Notes: a model not told the origin generated them from the sequence alone. DNA of 64,000 nucleotides from Pseudorasbora parva (GCF_024679245.1 NC_090187.1:25458495-25522494); one strand, 5' to 3'; counted from the stretch's first letter, positions 13,057 to 32,400 are shown. Made by a program: numbers and translations.

Positions 13057-13708
13057 TTTTAAATACTTTTAATAAGTAGGGATTCATTAAAATAATCAAA
13101 TGACAGTAAAATCTATTATTGTTAATCTATTTAATTAATCCATCTAAATCTGTTCTTTTGAACCTTCTATTCATCAAATAATCCTGGAAAAAAATGTATC
13201 ATGATTTTTTCAAAAATTTAACAGCACAACTGTTTTCAGCATTGATAATAATAAGAAATGTTTCTTGAGCAGCAAAGCATCATATTAGAATGATTTCTGA
13301 AGGGTCATGAGACTCTGAAGACTGGAGTAATGATGCTGAAAATTCAGCTTTGCCACCACAGGAATGCTTTACATTTAAAAATACATTAAAATTGAAAATA
13401 AAAAAGGTATGTAAAAAAAAACCTGTAACGTTATTGCTCATAACGGTTAGATTGCAATATGACCCATCAAACAAAAGCATACCCCACTCAGTTATAAGCA
13501 ATACATTTTAATTGTTTTACTTTTAAAAGAGAGTATACCTGGCCACCGGGTGCTCCAGCTGTAGGGCGCAGAGAACTCGTTGTCCATGCCTGGTGATGAG
13601 TGTTTCTCCTGTGTCTCGAGTCAACAGCACACTTCCACCGTCTGGACCGAGACAGCGCCGGACGACACACTCCAGCGCTCCGAGCACAGACACACACTCC
13701 TCGAGCAT
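10957..13708 (-). CDS. bbs10: Bardet-Biedl syndrome 10 chaperonin-like protein
   Basis: Two coding exons, 13708-13539 and 12553-10957, joined at an AG/G codon, give 588 aa. The two-exon layout with a huge second exon is that of vertebrate BBS10. The product is a divergent group II chaperonin that works with BBS6 and BBS12 to assemble the BBSome, the cargo coat of primary cilia. It keeps two nucleotide-pocket motifs, LGPDG (residues 20-24) and GDGT (71-74). The family signature LEHPVARM spans the splice junction, and ISSVKQPE-like text (LLSSVKQPE) occurs further on. It is shorter than human BBS10 (723 aa) and ends with an acidic run. An upstream in-frame ATG at 13732 would add eight residues. 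An acceptor-like sequence just before 13708 leaves open a further 5-prime exon. Confidence 0.88.
12665..12915 (+). mobile_element. tRNA-derived SINE
   Basis: The head 'gaggcctaatggttagagag' resembles a tRNA with an A-box like TGGTTAGAGAG. It is followed by a decayed B-box (GGTTTCAGTTTTGATTC) and a body containing 'ggattaaatgcagaggacaa'. It ends in 'tggccttcacatgacacttt'. The B-box should read close to GGTTCRANTCC, so this copy is mutated. It lies in the single bbs10 intron in the opposite orientation. Confidence 0.7.
12994..13056. repeat. GATA tetranucleotide microsatellite
   Basis: An uninterrupted run of GATA units of about 60 bp in the bbs10 intron. Confidence 0.95.
13245..13400. repeat. 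Dispersed repeat, copy 1 of 3
   Basis: The sequence runs 'aatgtttcttgagcagcaaa', 'atttctgaagggtcatgaga', 'ctggagtaatgatgctgaaa', 'attcagctttgccaccacag'. Further copies are at about 16905-17050 (next to an AAT microsatellite) and, inverted, at about 36110-36370. It is one of the most abundant dispersed repeats in cyprinids. I cannot see its class from these fragments. Confidence 0.7.
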
Positions 13709-14798
13709 CTGCACGCGACACAACAAAAACATCGGTGACACTAACGAAGAAAATGCATCTAAGTAAAATCATCAAGCACCTCACAGCAACATAGACTAAT
13801 ATATACGGAAAGACACAAATGATAAATCATATTTCTAATGAACAAGCAAACTTGACAGCATTTATCTTTAAACAGTAGCACATTTGTAAAACAGACAGAT
13901 GCACAAGGCGCCAACGAGTTCAGTGATATATCTATAACACAACTGAATATACAGAAGAAACAGAAAAACAAGAAGCCAATCTACTGAAACAAAACAAACC
14001 CAAAACTTCATGTCGTGATCGAATCTTAAAACTTAAACCGAATAAAAAAATAAGAGAAGATTAATATCAATTTAAGTGTCAGGAAATTTACAAAAACGAT
14101 CACTTTAACCTGTTTAAAATGATCTTAAAATGATAAAAACCTTCTAATCTGATGAGCATCCTTAAGCTTCATGCAGTATCCAGGCGACGCTCTTCTTCTA
14201 CCATGTGTTATTTTTGTCATTCCAGCATAGTTGGAATATACTGACACCTATCGGACAGACAGCTGTAATACAAGATTAATGCTATTTGAAATTAATAAAA
14301 GTAAACATTTTAAATATATTGCATCATGCTTCCTTTCGCATATAAATGATTTGATATGTTCCTTACAAACTGGCACATTTCATATTTTCAGTAAAAAAAA
14401 AAAAAACTGTTATACCAGAATCTGTTAAATAAACATTTAAATTTTGAAAGCCTACTGCTAGAACTGTAATGAATATAATAATAACCAGTGGATTTTACTA
14501 CCATTAAAATATGATTATTTAAACACACAAAGAGGTAATGAGTAAATGATTGTACTTCAATGATATGCTCTTTATCAAACCATTTCTATGCAAAAGGGAA
14601 AATATGATATATTTTTGGAAGCTTTTAGCCAAGGAGAAGAAGAAAAAAAAAAAAAGTTAATTGTGACTTGTGAGGAAGTTGGTTCCTCGCCATTGGTAAT
14701 TGTGAGGAATTCCTCACAGTTTGTTACAGTCTTTAAAATAAAGGTACTTATTGTTCCTTGGATAACCTTTAACCACTGCACAAAAGTTCTTTACATAA

Positions 14799-14855
<57 letters not shown>
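14799..14855. repeat. AAT trinucleotide microsatellite
   Basis: About 19 AAT units in the spacer between the divergent bbs10 and synaptotagmin genes. The rest of this spacer (14.2-15.4 kb) is AT-rich with no recognisable gene. Confidence 0.95.
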
Positions 14856-14856
<1 letters not shown>

Positions 14857-16211
14857 TGTGTGTATGTATTTATGTATGTATATATTTAATTGTAAATTAT
14901 TATATTTTATGTAAATAAGAATGTTACACTTAAATGTTCTTTGGGGAACCTGAATGGATCAATGAACAATGAATCCATACAATTCTGATGGAAAAAAATG
15001 TGAAGTGTGATTCATAAACTCGGAATTGCGAGACAAAAGCTCAGAATTTCATGTTTATATCTCGCAATTCGAAAACTACAGTGATAAAAATCAACAAGTG
15101 AGTTAAAGTCTGACTCGAGAGATAAAAAGTCACAAACAATTACCTGTTTTTATTCTGTGGCAGAAACAAGCTGAATTCCATCTGGCTATACTTCCTCAAA
15201 ATATAGTATACAAATATTTTCTTATTATGCTACTGCAATTAAAACATTTACAGGTCTATTTGGAGTGTGACTGACAGACTGTTGGAAATTATGACATTTA
15301 GAAATGAGGAAATATTGCTTTATGTGACCCATAAATTTTACATCGTTTCTACATCCACGGTTATAACCTTTGTCATAATGTTGTACATATGGTTCCACCC
15401 ACTGCTGGACAGCTTGCCAATCGGATGCTTCTTACAGTCGGTCTCTCGCTCTCATTTTCTCTCTTGTAGAGGTCAGTCAATCATCTTAATATTTTCTTTC
15501 TTTTAAAAAAGTGTCTCTAAGACGCACAAAACATCTCTCCTTCATTATCTTTTTTTTTCAGTCTTTAATTTTCTGTCCTTGCTCTAAACTAGTTCAGATA
15601 AACTGCCAGTCCGAGTGCACTTCTCAAACCAGAGCAGCAGGTAAGTGTTGTTCCTCCTTAAATTTTGTGTGCGATTATACGATCCTTAGATTACATTTAA
15701 TAGTGAACTTTTATGTACGTTATAGAACATGTTGTGTCCCAGGTTCTGCATGTATTTTTGCATAAACTATATGATGCTTTGAATAAATTCTTCTATAAAT
15801 GAATGCCTCTGAGGTTTGCAAATATTAGAGGGATTTGTTGGTATATTGTGTAGTGCATATGCATGTTTATTATTATTTGTCCTGCATATTCAGGTATAAG
15901 TTTGACTCAGCAGTGCATCTAGGAGTATCAGTGTCACTGGCTTTCTGTGTCTCATTTCACTGTAAATAGAGAGAAAATCAATACATTCCTACTCAGCATT
16001 TCTCAAAATAATCCAAGGTTAAGGAGCATAATGTCACCTGCTGTGTGCGCTGAATGTGAACCTGTCTTTGACTTTACACCTTATAATGATCTTCTGATTC
16101 ATCAGCATTACGATCACTATGCAAATGCCAAAGGTCATAAGGGAATTAAAAACTTTATAAAGTCGCATGCAACTCTTCAGATAATGCAACTCTCTGTTGC
16201 TTGGATTTAGA

Positions 16212-19951
<3,740 letters not shown>

Positions 19952-20151
19952 AGCTGTCTGTACGTGTGAGCATTTGCACCTTCAAATATTCAGCAGTTTG
20001 CTTTTATTTGTGTGTATGTATGCATGTATGTGTTTGTGGGCAGAGGTTGTATTAATGTATTAAAGATGTAAAAACTGTATTAAAGAAAACATGAAACCGC
20101 ATTAACAATGTAGCTTCTGTTTCTGTTTGAAACAGCAAATAATGTAGACCA

Positions 20152-20400
20152 AGGGCCGTATTCACGGAACATTTTATCTTAGCACTAAGAGTAAATAGCA
20201 GTAAAATTTCTTAGGTAAGAGTTTTCTCTTAAAACCTATTTACAAAGCTGCTGAGACTAACTTTTACTAAGGAATAGAGAGAAGTCTTAGCCCCCGTCCA
20301 CACAGAGACGTGTTTAGCAGTATACGTAAACATTTTGTATCGTATCAGCATTTCGTCCACACGGATTCAGCGCTTTAGGAACCTGAAACTGTATTTTTCA
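20152..20400. repeat. Two short dispersed repeat pieces downstream of the synaptotagmin gene
   Basis: One piece starts 'gtattcacggaacattttatc' and contains TTAGTTTT/CTTAAGA-type snapback sequence. The next starts 'cccccgtccacacagagacg'. Both are recurrent fish repeats. No coding sequence is present. Confidence 0.45.
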
Positions 20401-20420
20401 AATAAATCTAAATAAATCTC

Positions 20421-21052
20421 AAACACAGTTTAAGATATTTTATATTTTAGTCCCAGAGCAAATGCAATCTATGCACACTTTACTGTCCATGTCCAAAAAG
20501 GGAATAAAAACATAATCAAAGTAGTCCATATGTGACATCAGTTAGTTGATTAGAATCTCTTGAAGCATCGAAAATACATTTTGGTCCAAAAATATCAAAA
20601 ACTACGACTTTATTCTGCATTGTCTTCTATTCCTTGTTTGTGTTCAATCATCAAATAAAGATTCAAACGGTTATGAATCAGTGAATCGATCAATGATTCG
20701 GATCGCCAATGTCACTTGATTTTAGCAGTTTGACACGCGATCCAAACTGTTAAAATCACGTGACAATGGCGATCCGAACCATTGATCGATTCACTGATTC
20801 ATAACCGTTTGAATCTTTATTTGAGGAACACGGAAGAGAAGACAATGCTGAATAAAGTCGTAGTTTTTGTTATTTTTGGACCAAAATGTTTTTTCGATGC
20901 TTCAAGAGATTCTAATTAACCCACTGATGTCACATATGGACTACTTTGATGATGTTTTTATTCCCTTTCTGGACATGGACAGTAAAGTGTGTATAGACTG
21001 CATATGCTCTGGGACTAAAATGTAAAATATCTTAAACTGTGTTCGAAGATGA
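20421..21052. mobile_element. Large snapback element (arms about 300 bp)
   Basis: The left arm starting 'aaacacagtttaagatattt' is mirrored by the right arm ending 'aaatatcttaaactgtgtt'. In between, 'gactttattctgcattgtct', 'gattcaaacggttatgaatc' and other blocks are mirrored about a centre near 20737. The right flank continues (to about 21135) into the common cyprinid end 'tttggctgaactaaccct'. The matching left end is missing, so the element looks truncated on that side. Confidence 0.75.
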
Positions 21053-21539
21053 ACGAAGGTCTTACGGGTGTGGAACGACATTAGGGTGAGTCATTAATGA
21101 CATACATTTCATTTTTGGCTGAACTAACCCTCTAAGTAATTAACCATGCTCAAGTCTGACCACAAAATATAGAACTAGTATCTTCTTTGCAGACTTTCAG
21201 CGATGGCAAAAGAAACACATCTTAAGACACAATTTAATATCCACATATAATTGCACATAAAAATATAAATATACAAAATCATTGATCCTCACAAATTACA
21301 TGCATATGTAATTAATGTATATAAATTATACGTTAGATATAACTTATAGATGCTATATTGTATTCAACAGATGGAGGTATGCTATATATATACTGTATAT
21401 TCAGGTGTTTGTTATATCACTGTTATTTGTCATAGTAAACTGGGTTGCAAATGCTAAAAAAATGTTTTAATTCTCTTGATAAAATATAAAAAGCCATAAA
21501 TTTGCTTGCATATATTTCTTGATTTCACACACTGACAGT

Positions 21540-24500
21540 TCAAATGCTGAACTGTTCATTTTCCAGTAGTGGATCTGTATGTTCTTCTGAGTTCTAAGAC
21601 ACACAGAGTCAGATATTGCATTAATCATAAAATAACCTTTACAATTGCATTTATAAAAGCATATTTTGATGTTTAAAGGTCTGAATACTGTACCTGCATT
21701 ACGCTGATGTAGTCCTTTCTGTAGGAGGCGCTGTAGGACTTCATACCTCTCCAAATAAGAAAAAGTATGTACATTGCTGCAAACATACACTGGAGGATGG
21801 ACACTACACCACTGCCCTTTAGTATATGCACACCAATGCGCTGACAGAAAGAGAGAGAGAGAGAGAGACAGATGGAGAGACATGAACTCATTTCCAGTGG
21901 TTTGCCAATGGCTTATTATTGAGTGTCAGTGTCTCTGTATTCATACCTGCTGAGGGGTGGCTTTGTCAAGTTGAGAGGATTTCATGAAGAATGTGAAAAA
22001 AGAACAAAATGCAAACAGCAAGCCGAAGATGTTCAGGCCCATCAGAGCCATGACCTACAACACAGCAAAGATCTCATATTACTCAAACAAGCAGCCTATG
22101 TGATTTGTTATGAAATACTATATAATAATGTTAACATATGACATGTTGCCAAGACAGAACTGCTTGTGGTTTTGGCCAATCCAACGCTTCATAAAAACTT
22201 CTACATTCATCTAGGCTTATCAACCATAACTCCTTCCCGGACAGCCAGGAACCTTGATAAGCTAAACTTCACAGACCACAAAACTGCAAGGTCTTGCATA
22301 TTTGCCTTAGACAACATGGGGGAAATCAGGCCTTTCCTATCGGAGCATGCTGCTAAACAACTCCTTGTCCAAGCTCTTGTTCTATCCAGACTGGACTGTT
22401 GTAATGCTCACTTGGCAGGCCTTCTATCCTGTAAGGTCAAACCGCTGCAACTGATCCAGAATGCTGCAGCGAGGTTACTTTTTTTCACACCTCTCATGAT
22501 AAATGTGCACTGGTTGCCTGAACTCATACCTAAACTCACTAGACTTATGCACCCTCCTGAAGCTTGCCTTCCGCCTTGAGATGCCATCCCAAAAAGGCAC
22601 AAAATCACTTCCATGGACCTTTACATTGACTGTACCCTGCTGGTGGAATGACCTACCAAACTCAATAATTTTCAAGAAACAGCTAAAGACGCATCTTTTT
22701 TGTCAACACTTGACCCATCAGTGCTAACACTTTCTATTCTATTCTATTTCTATTCATTTTAAAAAACAAAAAACTTGCTACGTATACTATGTTAAACTAA
22801 CTGGGACTAGGCAAAGCACTTAGATATTGTTGCTCTTTTGTTGGTTTAACTGTTTCTATTCTCCTTATTTACTCATTTTGGACAAAAGCGTCTGCTAAAG
22901 GATTAAATGTACTGATTGTAAATGTTGGAACATACACATTCAGTTGTCCCAAACTAAACAAGTATATAGTATATGTAGTATACTGCCTAAACATTTGATT
23001 TGGACAAAAATATCTGAATGTCATCAGACAACAAAACATCTGACATTTAATTAAAAAAGAGCACAAACACACTTTAAAGGGTTAGTTCACCCAAAAATGA
23101 AAATTCTGTCATTAATTACTCACCCTCATGCCGTTCCAGACCCGTAAGACCTCCGTTCATCTTCAGAACACAAATTAAGATATTTTGTTGAAATCCGATG
23201 GCTCGGAAAGGCCTCCATTGGCATCAATGTCATTTCTTGTCTCAAGACCCATAAAAATACTAAAGATGTTGTTAAAAAACCCATCTCACGATAGTGGTTA
23301 TAGAATAATTTGATGAAGCAAATTATTGAGAATAATTTTTGTGCGAAAAAACAACAACAGCGAAATTAAATCAAAACACTTTTTCACAAGCTTCGGAGAT
23401 TTATAAATCAGCATATCGATTCATGATTCGGATCGCGTGTCAAACCGCCAAACTGGTGAAATTACGTGACTTTGGCAATCCGAACCGCTGATTCGATACA
23501 CTGATTCATAACATTTCGAAGCTTCACTAAGCTGGTGGCACACAAAAACTATTCTCGTTGCTTCATAAAATTATTGTAGAGCCACTGTAGTAAGATGGAC
23601 TTTGTAACGTCTTCAGACTGGATGGACTTCGACGTCTTAGTACCTTTTGTGGGTCTTGAAAGAGAGGAAATGTCTTTACTGCCAATGGGGGGCTTTCTGA
23701 GCCATCGGATTTCAACAAAAATATCTTCATTTATGTTCTGAAGATGAACAAAGGTCTTAAAATTCGGGTGTCGAATGACATTAGGGTGACTAATAAATGA
23801 CAGAACTAGCCCATTAAACAAAATATTTTATATAAAGATGTTTGTCACATAAAACTGATAAAGCATTAAAAAAAATTCAAAAGGTAGGCAAACAGTAATG
23901 TGTCTTGATTAATGAAGTATGCTTATATACTTTTTGGGTCATTTTAGCTGGCTAAGATGGAAACTCATTAAGGTCATTAATAGACAAAACTTACTTTCAT
24001 TTTTTTGGGTTTTCTCTGGACATCAATTGCAAGTGACCCGGTAGCTACATACTGAGACATAAACATGAATATAATACAGACAGATATTTAAAAAACAACT
24101 AATTAGTAACTCTAGCACATCATATTTATAATTGCTTTGTTCTGATTTTCTGATCAAATCAAATTTGGGAACCAGAAGTGTTAATTTGAGCACTTACGAA
24201 CAGGCCACACCATACTGGAGCTGTCAAAGATGCAGAACAGCTGAAAGTCAAACAAGTATAAGAGAAGGTGGAGAGAATACAGGAGACAGCGCTGAAAATC
24301 TGAACAACCTAAAAACAAAAAAGACAGAGGAACAAAAAGGAATTACAGACTGCCTAAAATTGGTATTTTGTGGATGTGAAGCAGTTATGCATGTTTAATA
24401 AATTGAGTGGTGTTCATGGTTATCTTTTTGACAGTCCAATCAAATAATGAGTCAAGAAAAAGATAAATGATAAAAGATAAATATCACTGTTGATACAGCT

Positions 24501-25254
24501 ATCATTTATCAAATGTAAAGTTTTAGTCAAACTGAAATCCTAATCCTAGTCAAACTGAAAATAAAAGGTGAAGTTCTTCATCAAAACTTGGAAGGGATGC
24601 ATGTGTGTGTATTATTTTGCCAAGTAGTAAGTCATCCAGGGATTTTATATAATACAGAAAAATGAGCATACTATTGACAGTACACATACTATAATATATT
24701 GTAGAAATGTGGCCTGGTATGCTTTTCTGGATAGTCTAATACTTTATTAACCTTCAAAGATGAGCATACATGTTTCATGCAATCAGTTTTGGAGTTTTAT
24801 TGTGTGCAGTTAAACTAGATTTTTGTTACCCCAGATAGAAGGAGGCGGGTGTTGACCACTGTCCCAAACCAACGGACCAGTCTATCCTCCACCAGCTCTC
24901 CAGTTAAGGAGTCGGCAGCTAGAATTTGGCTGGGCAGAGGGCGTTCCTTAACAAACACCTGATGCAGTCCCTCCTGGAACATGTTCTGAGTTATCTGGGA
25001 CAAAAGAAGTGACATCACGAGTAACCATGGCAACAAATGGATTGGCTATATGGTTAAAATTCCGAAAATAATTTTGAATTTTTGTTGTGTAATTATTCGA
25101 TTGGTCAAAACACACATCTAGAGAAGTACATCATAGCATTTACAGTCATGCCTGGCAACATAAAATATAATACTATAGTCTATGGTGGCAGCTATTGACA
25201 AACAAGTCATCCCAAATGAAATAATTCGTAACTTACCTCTGGAATCCCAGGCAT
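21540..25254 (-). CDS. Four-transmembrane protein, TMEM253-like
   Basis: Seven exons: 25254-25237, 24994-24830, 24299-24198, 24051-23995, 22054-21947, 21840-21694 and 21593-21540. The frame closes at 216 aa. The product has a cytosolic head (MPGIPE then ITQNMFQEGLH), four hydrophobic segments, a QRKPKKMK loop between segments 2 and 3, and an acidic tail ending NSEEHTDPLLENEQFSI. Topology, length and the 'xxRxPxxxKVxAMMxxNxF' pattern after segment 2 resemble human TMEM253. The wider MS4A/TMEM176 four-span group is the alternative. Its function is unknown. The short first exon of six codons is supported by a GTAAGT donor. It is convergent with the synaptotagmin gene. Confidence 0.72.
22140..22910 (+). 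pseudogene. 3-prime end of an L2-like LINE (reverse transcriptase C-terminus)
   Basis: The translated pieces read like the end of an L2/Rex-type polymerase: AAKQLLVQALVLSRLDCCNA, then LQLIQNAAARLLF, then INVHWLPE. After a frame change comes WWNDLPNSIIFKKQLKTHLF. A tail follows containing 'tggacaaaagcgtctgctaa', the usual L2 ending in fish. Frameshifts and the missing 5-prime part make it a dead copy. It lies in the large intron of the four-transmembrane gene in the opposite orientation. Confidence 0.85.
23078..23816. mobile_element. Long inverted-repeat DNA element with 'gggttagttcacccaaaaat' ends
   Basis: The left end 'aagggttagttcacccaaaa' continues as 'ctgtcattaattactcaccc', 'cttcagaacacaaattaaga' and 'gaaatccgatggctcggaaa'. 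The right end carries the inverted forms ('aaatgacagaactagccc' and others). The arms are about 270 bp with diverged loops. The same end recurs alone at several points in the window, so this is the reference copy for those fragments. There is no open frame of transposase size. Confidence 0.75.
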
Positions 25255-25259
25255 TGTAT

Positions 25260-27780
<2,521 letters not shown>

Positions 27781-28026
27781 TCCAATGAGTTATTTTTTTG
27801 AGTGTATGCCAGTGCAAGTTGCTTTGAGTTAAAACAGCTCAAACAGGCATTTTAGTCTGCATTCAAACACTCAAAAACGCAAAGTAAAACTCCCTCTGCA
27901 CGGTGAGCATGCAATAGGATAGCGCTACAACCAACCAGAGCAATGAAAGTGAAGAAGAGCTAGTTGGAAGATTAAACTTTCGCTGTATCCGGTCGGCAAA
28001 ACTCAGAACACAACTTCCCTTATTAA

Positions 28027-28946
28027 AGGGATAGTTCACTTTGAAATTAAATTTTGATATGTTTTAGCTTACCTCATGGGCATGTAGATGTAGGAGTATT
28101 TATGTGGTGTGACAGGCAGCGGGGCGAGGGACCGCGAGAGCGGGCCGGTGATTAGTGTTGACAAGTGCCAGCTGCATGGCACACCGGTCTCGTCTCGCGG
28201 CCATGTGACGGGAGCATAAAAGGAGGAGTAAGGGCTGCGGAAGACGAGAGAGGACCAGGCCTGGACTTTATGTTGAGTTTTGTTTATGGTTTATTATGTT
28301 TATGTGGGCAGTCGTCCGTGAGGGGCTGCCCACGTTTTATTTAGTGGGTATTTAGTGCGGTTTTACTTTCGTTTTGTTTATTTATTTTGAATAAAGTTGT
28401 GAAACGTTCGTCGGTTCCCGCCTCCTTCCTTCCCAGCTACAAACTTCGTTACAATTTGTTTCCCCAGCAGTTTCAATTTTGATCATTTTAGGTCAAACCC
28501 TTCTTGTCTGTGCCTCACATAATGCCGGTCTATGGTCACCACCTCAAAGAGCATACACAGAGAAGTCCAAATTAAACAATCCCCCTTAGTAAGTACACAC
28601 TGATGGCCTAAGACACGAAACGAGCGGTTTGTGTGAGAAAACAAAACGTATTTATATAGTTTTTACCTCTTGTACACCACTACGTCCGACTGATCCGAGG
28701 GCGCACGTGCATGTTTCCTGTTGTGACATTCGCGCGTTCTGGCACAAATCTGTTAATTTGGACTTCTCTGTGTATGCTCTTTGAGGTGGTGACCATAGAC
28801 CCGCATTATGTGAGGCACAGACAAGAACGGTTTGACCTAAAATGATCAAAATTGAAACTACTGGGGAAACAAATACTCCTACATCTCGGATGCCCATGAG
28901 GTAAGCTAAAACATATCAAAATTTAATTTCAAAGTGAACTATCCCT
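28027..28946. mobile_element. TTAA-flanked element with AGGGATAGTTCACTTTGAAA ends
   Basis: The inverted ends are long and nearly identical (AGGGATAGTTCACTTTGAAA and on through 'gatatgttttagcttacctc', about 75 bp each). TTAA stands at both edges (28023-28026 and 28947-28950). The second copy of the host repeat has one TTAA at this site. The core also contains an inverted repeat ('aggtcaaacccttcttgtct' and its mirror). It encodes no transposase. Confidence 0.85.
28103..28453 (+). mobile_element. Probable solo LTR inside the TTAA element
   Basis: The sequence runs from TGTGGTGTGACAGGCAGC to AACTTCGTTACA, about 350 bp, and is far more G+C-rich than its surroundings. It carries a TATA-like GCATAAAAGG, a stem 'gtgggcagtcgtccgtgagg', and AATAAA about 55 bp before the end. 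These are in the right order for promoter and polyadenylation signals of an LTR. ATTT repeats at both edges, and the opposite arm of the host element reads straight through ('caaatactcc'), which shows the insertion. No gag or pol is present. Confidence 0.65.
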
Positions 28947-29422
28947 TTAAGAATGACTTCAGTGCTGTTCTTTGTTCTTTTTTCAGAGAAAAGCTTAACT
29001 CAAAGTCTTCCAGAGTCGTGGTCAAAGCTGATTCGAAAGACCGCCGTTCGCCAGTTTCTGTGTTTACTAGAAACACGCAAGCGCAACTCGGCCGTCATTA
29101 TGTTAAGACCCGCCCACCGACTCTATACTCGATGTGATTGGCCCGACCAGAGTTTGGCGTTTACAGCTCAGAAGTGTATTGAGAGTTGCTAGACGATACT
29201 CGCGGGCAGATTAGATTTGCTGCCGCTAGGGTGTGTCTTAATTTCTAGGCTAGAGCTTCATGACAATTTGCACTAGATACACACTTTGAAGCTTCAGTGT
29301 CATATGTAACAAGCTAAAGGTATAATTTTACTGACAGAATGCATTAATGCATTACAGCATATTTGGTAACAGATTTTACACTCACTTATAAAAACATACA
29401 TATAAACATATGAGGACATATA

Positions 29423-32400
29423 TCACTCATCATCTCCTACAGCATACATGTCAGCCAGTCTCCTGAACTGAGATCCCCAGTTCTGCAGATACTGGAAGTC
29501 CTGATCTCCATCGCTGATGGACGACTGTAGAGAGCTGAGAGATCCAGCTTCAGATCCCTCACCCTCATGAGCAAACACTAGCACGGAGTCATACGGCGCC
29601 ACATAGTGGTCATCATCAGCTGTGCACAGATTCTACAGAAACACAGAATCCAATATATTAAATGTGCATTTAACTCATGATCATGATGATGATGGTGATT
29701 CTGTTATGGATGTGTCATTGAATCTTTTGTTGGTCCGACCCCTATTCTTTTCCGTTGTTCCAGAGACAACAAGTATTATTAACTTGTAGAAATCATGGTG
29801 GCTCTCATTAACATATACACACAAACACTCTTACTATACATACTTCGTAAATGAAGTGTCCAATATCTTCATTTTCCTCTGGATGTTGGCGATAGAAGAC
29901 CGTATGCAAGGGTGGTGGGGCAATATCTGTAGAGAAAATCTCTGGTCCCCTGCACAACAGCATGATATCATAGTCCTGTAACAAACACATGTACATACAC
30001 AACAAAAACACAGAGTACAGTAAGGCTTAATAATAATAAATCGCTTCAGTGGATTCATTGAACATGACATTAGAAAGTCCATGTGCACCTGGTCCTGTTC
30101 GCCGCCTCCTTCCTCATTGTAACACAAAATATTGTCCCTGTCTTCTTGTTTCTGGCTAAACTGTTCCGACTTTCTCCCACACCTTCTCTTCAGGTAAAGA
30201 AACAGCAGCAGCACTAAAAAAAGAAGAAATATTTATATTAGTGCTGGAGAAAAATGTATTGTGATGAATTGCATCAAAATCCAATTAATCCAAAATAAAA
30301 GTTTGTTTACATAATATATGCATGTATATATTTAAGAACATTTTTATAGTTTTATAAAAAATATATCTATTTATATATAAATTATATATACAGTGTAGCA
30401 TGCAAATATTTCTTAAATATATACATACTTGTGTATTTATATACACATAATAATTATATGTATATTACACATAGATTATGTAAAAACTAACTTTTATTTT
30501 GGATGCGATTAATTGATTGCCCAGCACATATTTATAATATATTAAAGTACAAAGCAGTTCTTTAAATTGTAATTATATTTCACAACATTATTGTTGTACC
30601 ATATGTTTGATTAAATAAATGCAACCTTGGTGAGGAACTCTTATGCAAAATAAATAAATAAATAAACCTTTAACTTAAATGGTAGGTTACAAAAAGATTT
30701 GCAAATATATTAAGGCATTAAAGTGTCATATTTAGGTTTATACATCTATATTCAAAATGTTCTTGTTTGTAAACCCCTATTTATGGGTTGTTTGCTTACC
30801 AAGAATGCATAAGATAGCTGCTAAAACATAGAGGGACAGGATGGCGATGTTAGCAGCATACACACTGCTGGAGCAGGTAACATCATCACCTTTACAGTCA
30901 CACACCTCCACTATGATAGAACTGTCCTGAAATAACATCTTAGAGTCGTACACACGCAACAGAAGGCTGTGTTCGCCAAGAGCCAAACGTCTGAGTGGTC
31001 TCAACCACACCGCACAGCCTGAGAATTGAGAACAGTGTGAGATATCTAATTTACTTAAAACAGATGAACAATACTTGATGTTAGTTCTCTTACTGGGGTT
31101 GCTGATGATGGTCCAGTTGCTTTGATATTCTTTATGTAGCTCTGTGATGAATGGTGGGCCGTTTTCTGGCCCATCCGGATCTGTGATGGTCAAACAAATG
31201 GGCTTTGGTTCTGTAGAACATATTGGGACTCTGCCCTGCTCCAGCGCTGGAGCGTTGTCATTAACATCCAAAAGCGTGATCACTAATGTGCCTGTTCCTG
31301 TGGCTGGCTCATCATCTACAGAAAGAAATACATTGCAACAAATTGAAGCTTGATGCCTTGGTCAGACTAATTTATGAAGTGTGCAGTTTAAAAAAAAAAG
31401 AGAAGAGTAAAATTCTGTCATTTATTATTCATTTTTGACCTTCTTCTGTAGAACACACAGGGAAATGTTGAGCACAAAATCTACCCTGCTTCTTTCCAGT
31501 CCTTACTGGTAAATTACTATTAAAGGTGTCCTAGAATGAAAAATTGAATTAACCTTGCCATAGTGAAATAATAAGAGTTCAGTACATGGATATCACATAC
31601 TGTGAGTCTATTGCCTCCTAACTTCTTATGTAAATCTCGTGAATCAAAAACACCACGGAAAAATAAGTGCTTTTCAACATAACGCCAACCGTGACGGAAG
31701 CTTTGGGGATCATTTATATGCACGCCCCCAACATTTGCATCTGTCCAAACATGTTCATTGTCAGGCCGAACTGACGAAGCCGAATCATTGAGACTGCAGG
31801 TAAAGACACTCGAGGATAGCAAAAATGGCAGCTCTCATGACACACGTCATGTTTAGGCTGTGCAGGGGACTGTTGTCATATGTCAACAGTCATGGTTGAG
31901 GTTTATTATAATCGAATACCACAACAAATCGTTCATTTGTTCGGCCCATTTCAAGAAATCTTCGCTCGGCATCTTAAACTGAAGAAAGGGGCAACTGTAT
32001 TCCTGCAAGCAGTAACTAGTGATTTATCCACTTATTGACTAGCTGTTTAAACAATTTCTGATTAAACTGAAAGTTTCTTAGAGACCGCATTGTGGGGCGA
32101 TGCGCAAAAAAATGACGCAAGATGCCAGTACAGTAACAATAGGAAACTCCAAGTACCATACAAAACTAAATAGTGTGTCTAATGACAAAGGTTAATATTA
32201 TTTTGTATTACAAAATACAACCGTAGATACGTTACAGATCGTTCACTCGATCATTGTAGCAAACATCACCTTTTCTACCATATAAGTTAAAACGACTTAA
32301 ATGCAGCTTGTTATGGGAGGCCGTTTCAGCATAAAAACGTTCCAGCCTTACTCGTCGTAATTATATTTTTACTAGTAACAATTCAATTAAAGAGCTCTAT

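Larger units (their letters stand above)
27790..29260 (+). repeat. Dispersed repeat (family B, copy 1), split by a nested insertion
   Basis: The outer parts (27800-28022 and 28951-29255) match, in reverse orientation, the block at 48410-48965. Shared blocks include 'tcttccagagtcgtggtcaa', 'gctgattcgaaagaccgccg' and 'tgtgattggcccgaccagag'. The intact copy at 48 kb lacks 28027-28946. The repeat's own class is not clear; no terminal inverted repeat or coding frame was found. Confidence 0.7.

Noticed and set aside
22408..22675. Minus-strand frames over the LINE fragment
   Set aside because: Antisense of the L2-like polymerase remnant. The four-transmembrane gene has no exon here.
21540..25254. 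Calling the four-transmembrane protein a tetraspanin
   Set aside because: There is no large extracellular loop with CCG, and the loop after segment 3 is short. TMEM253- or MS4A-like topology fits better.
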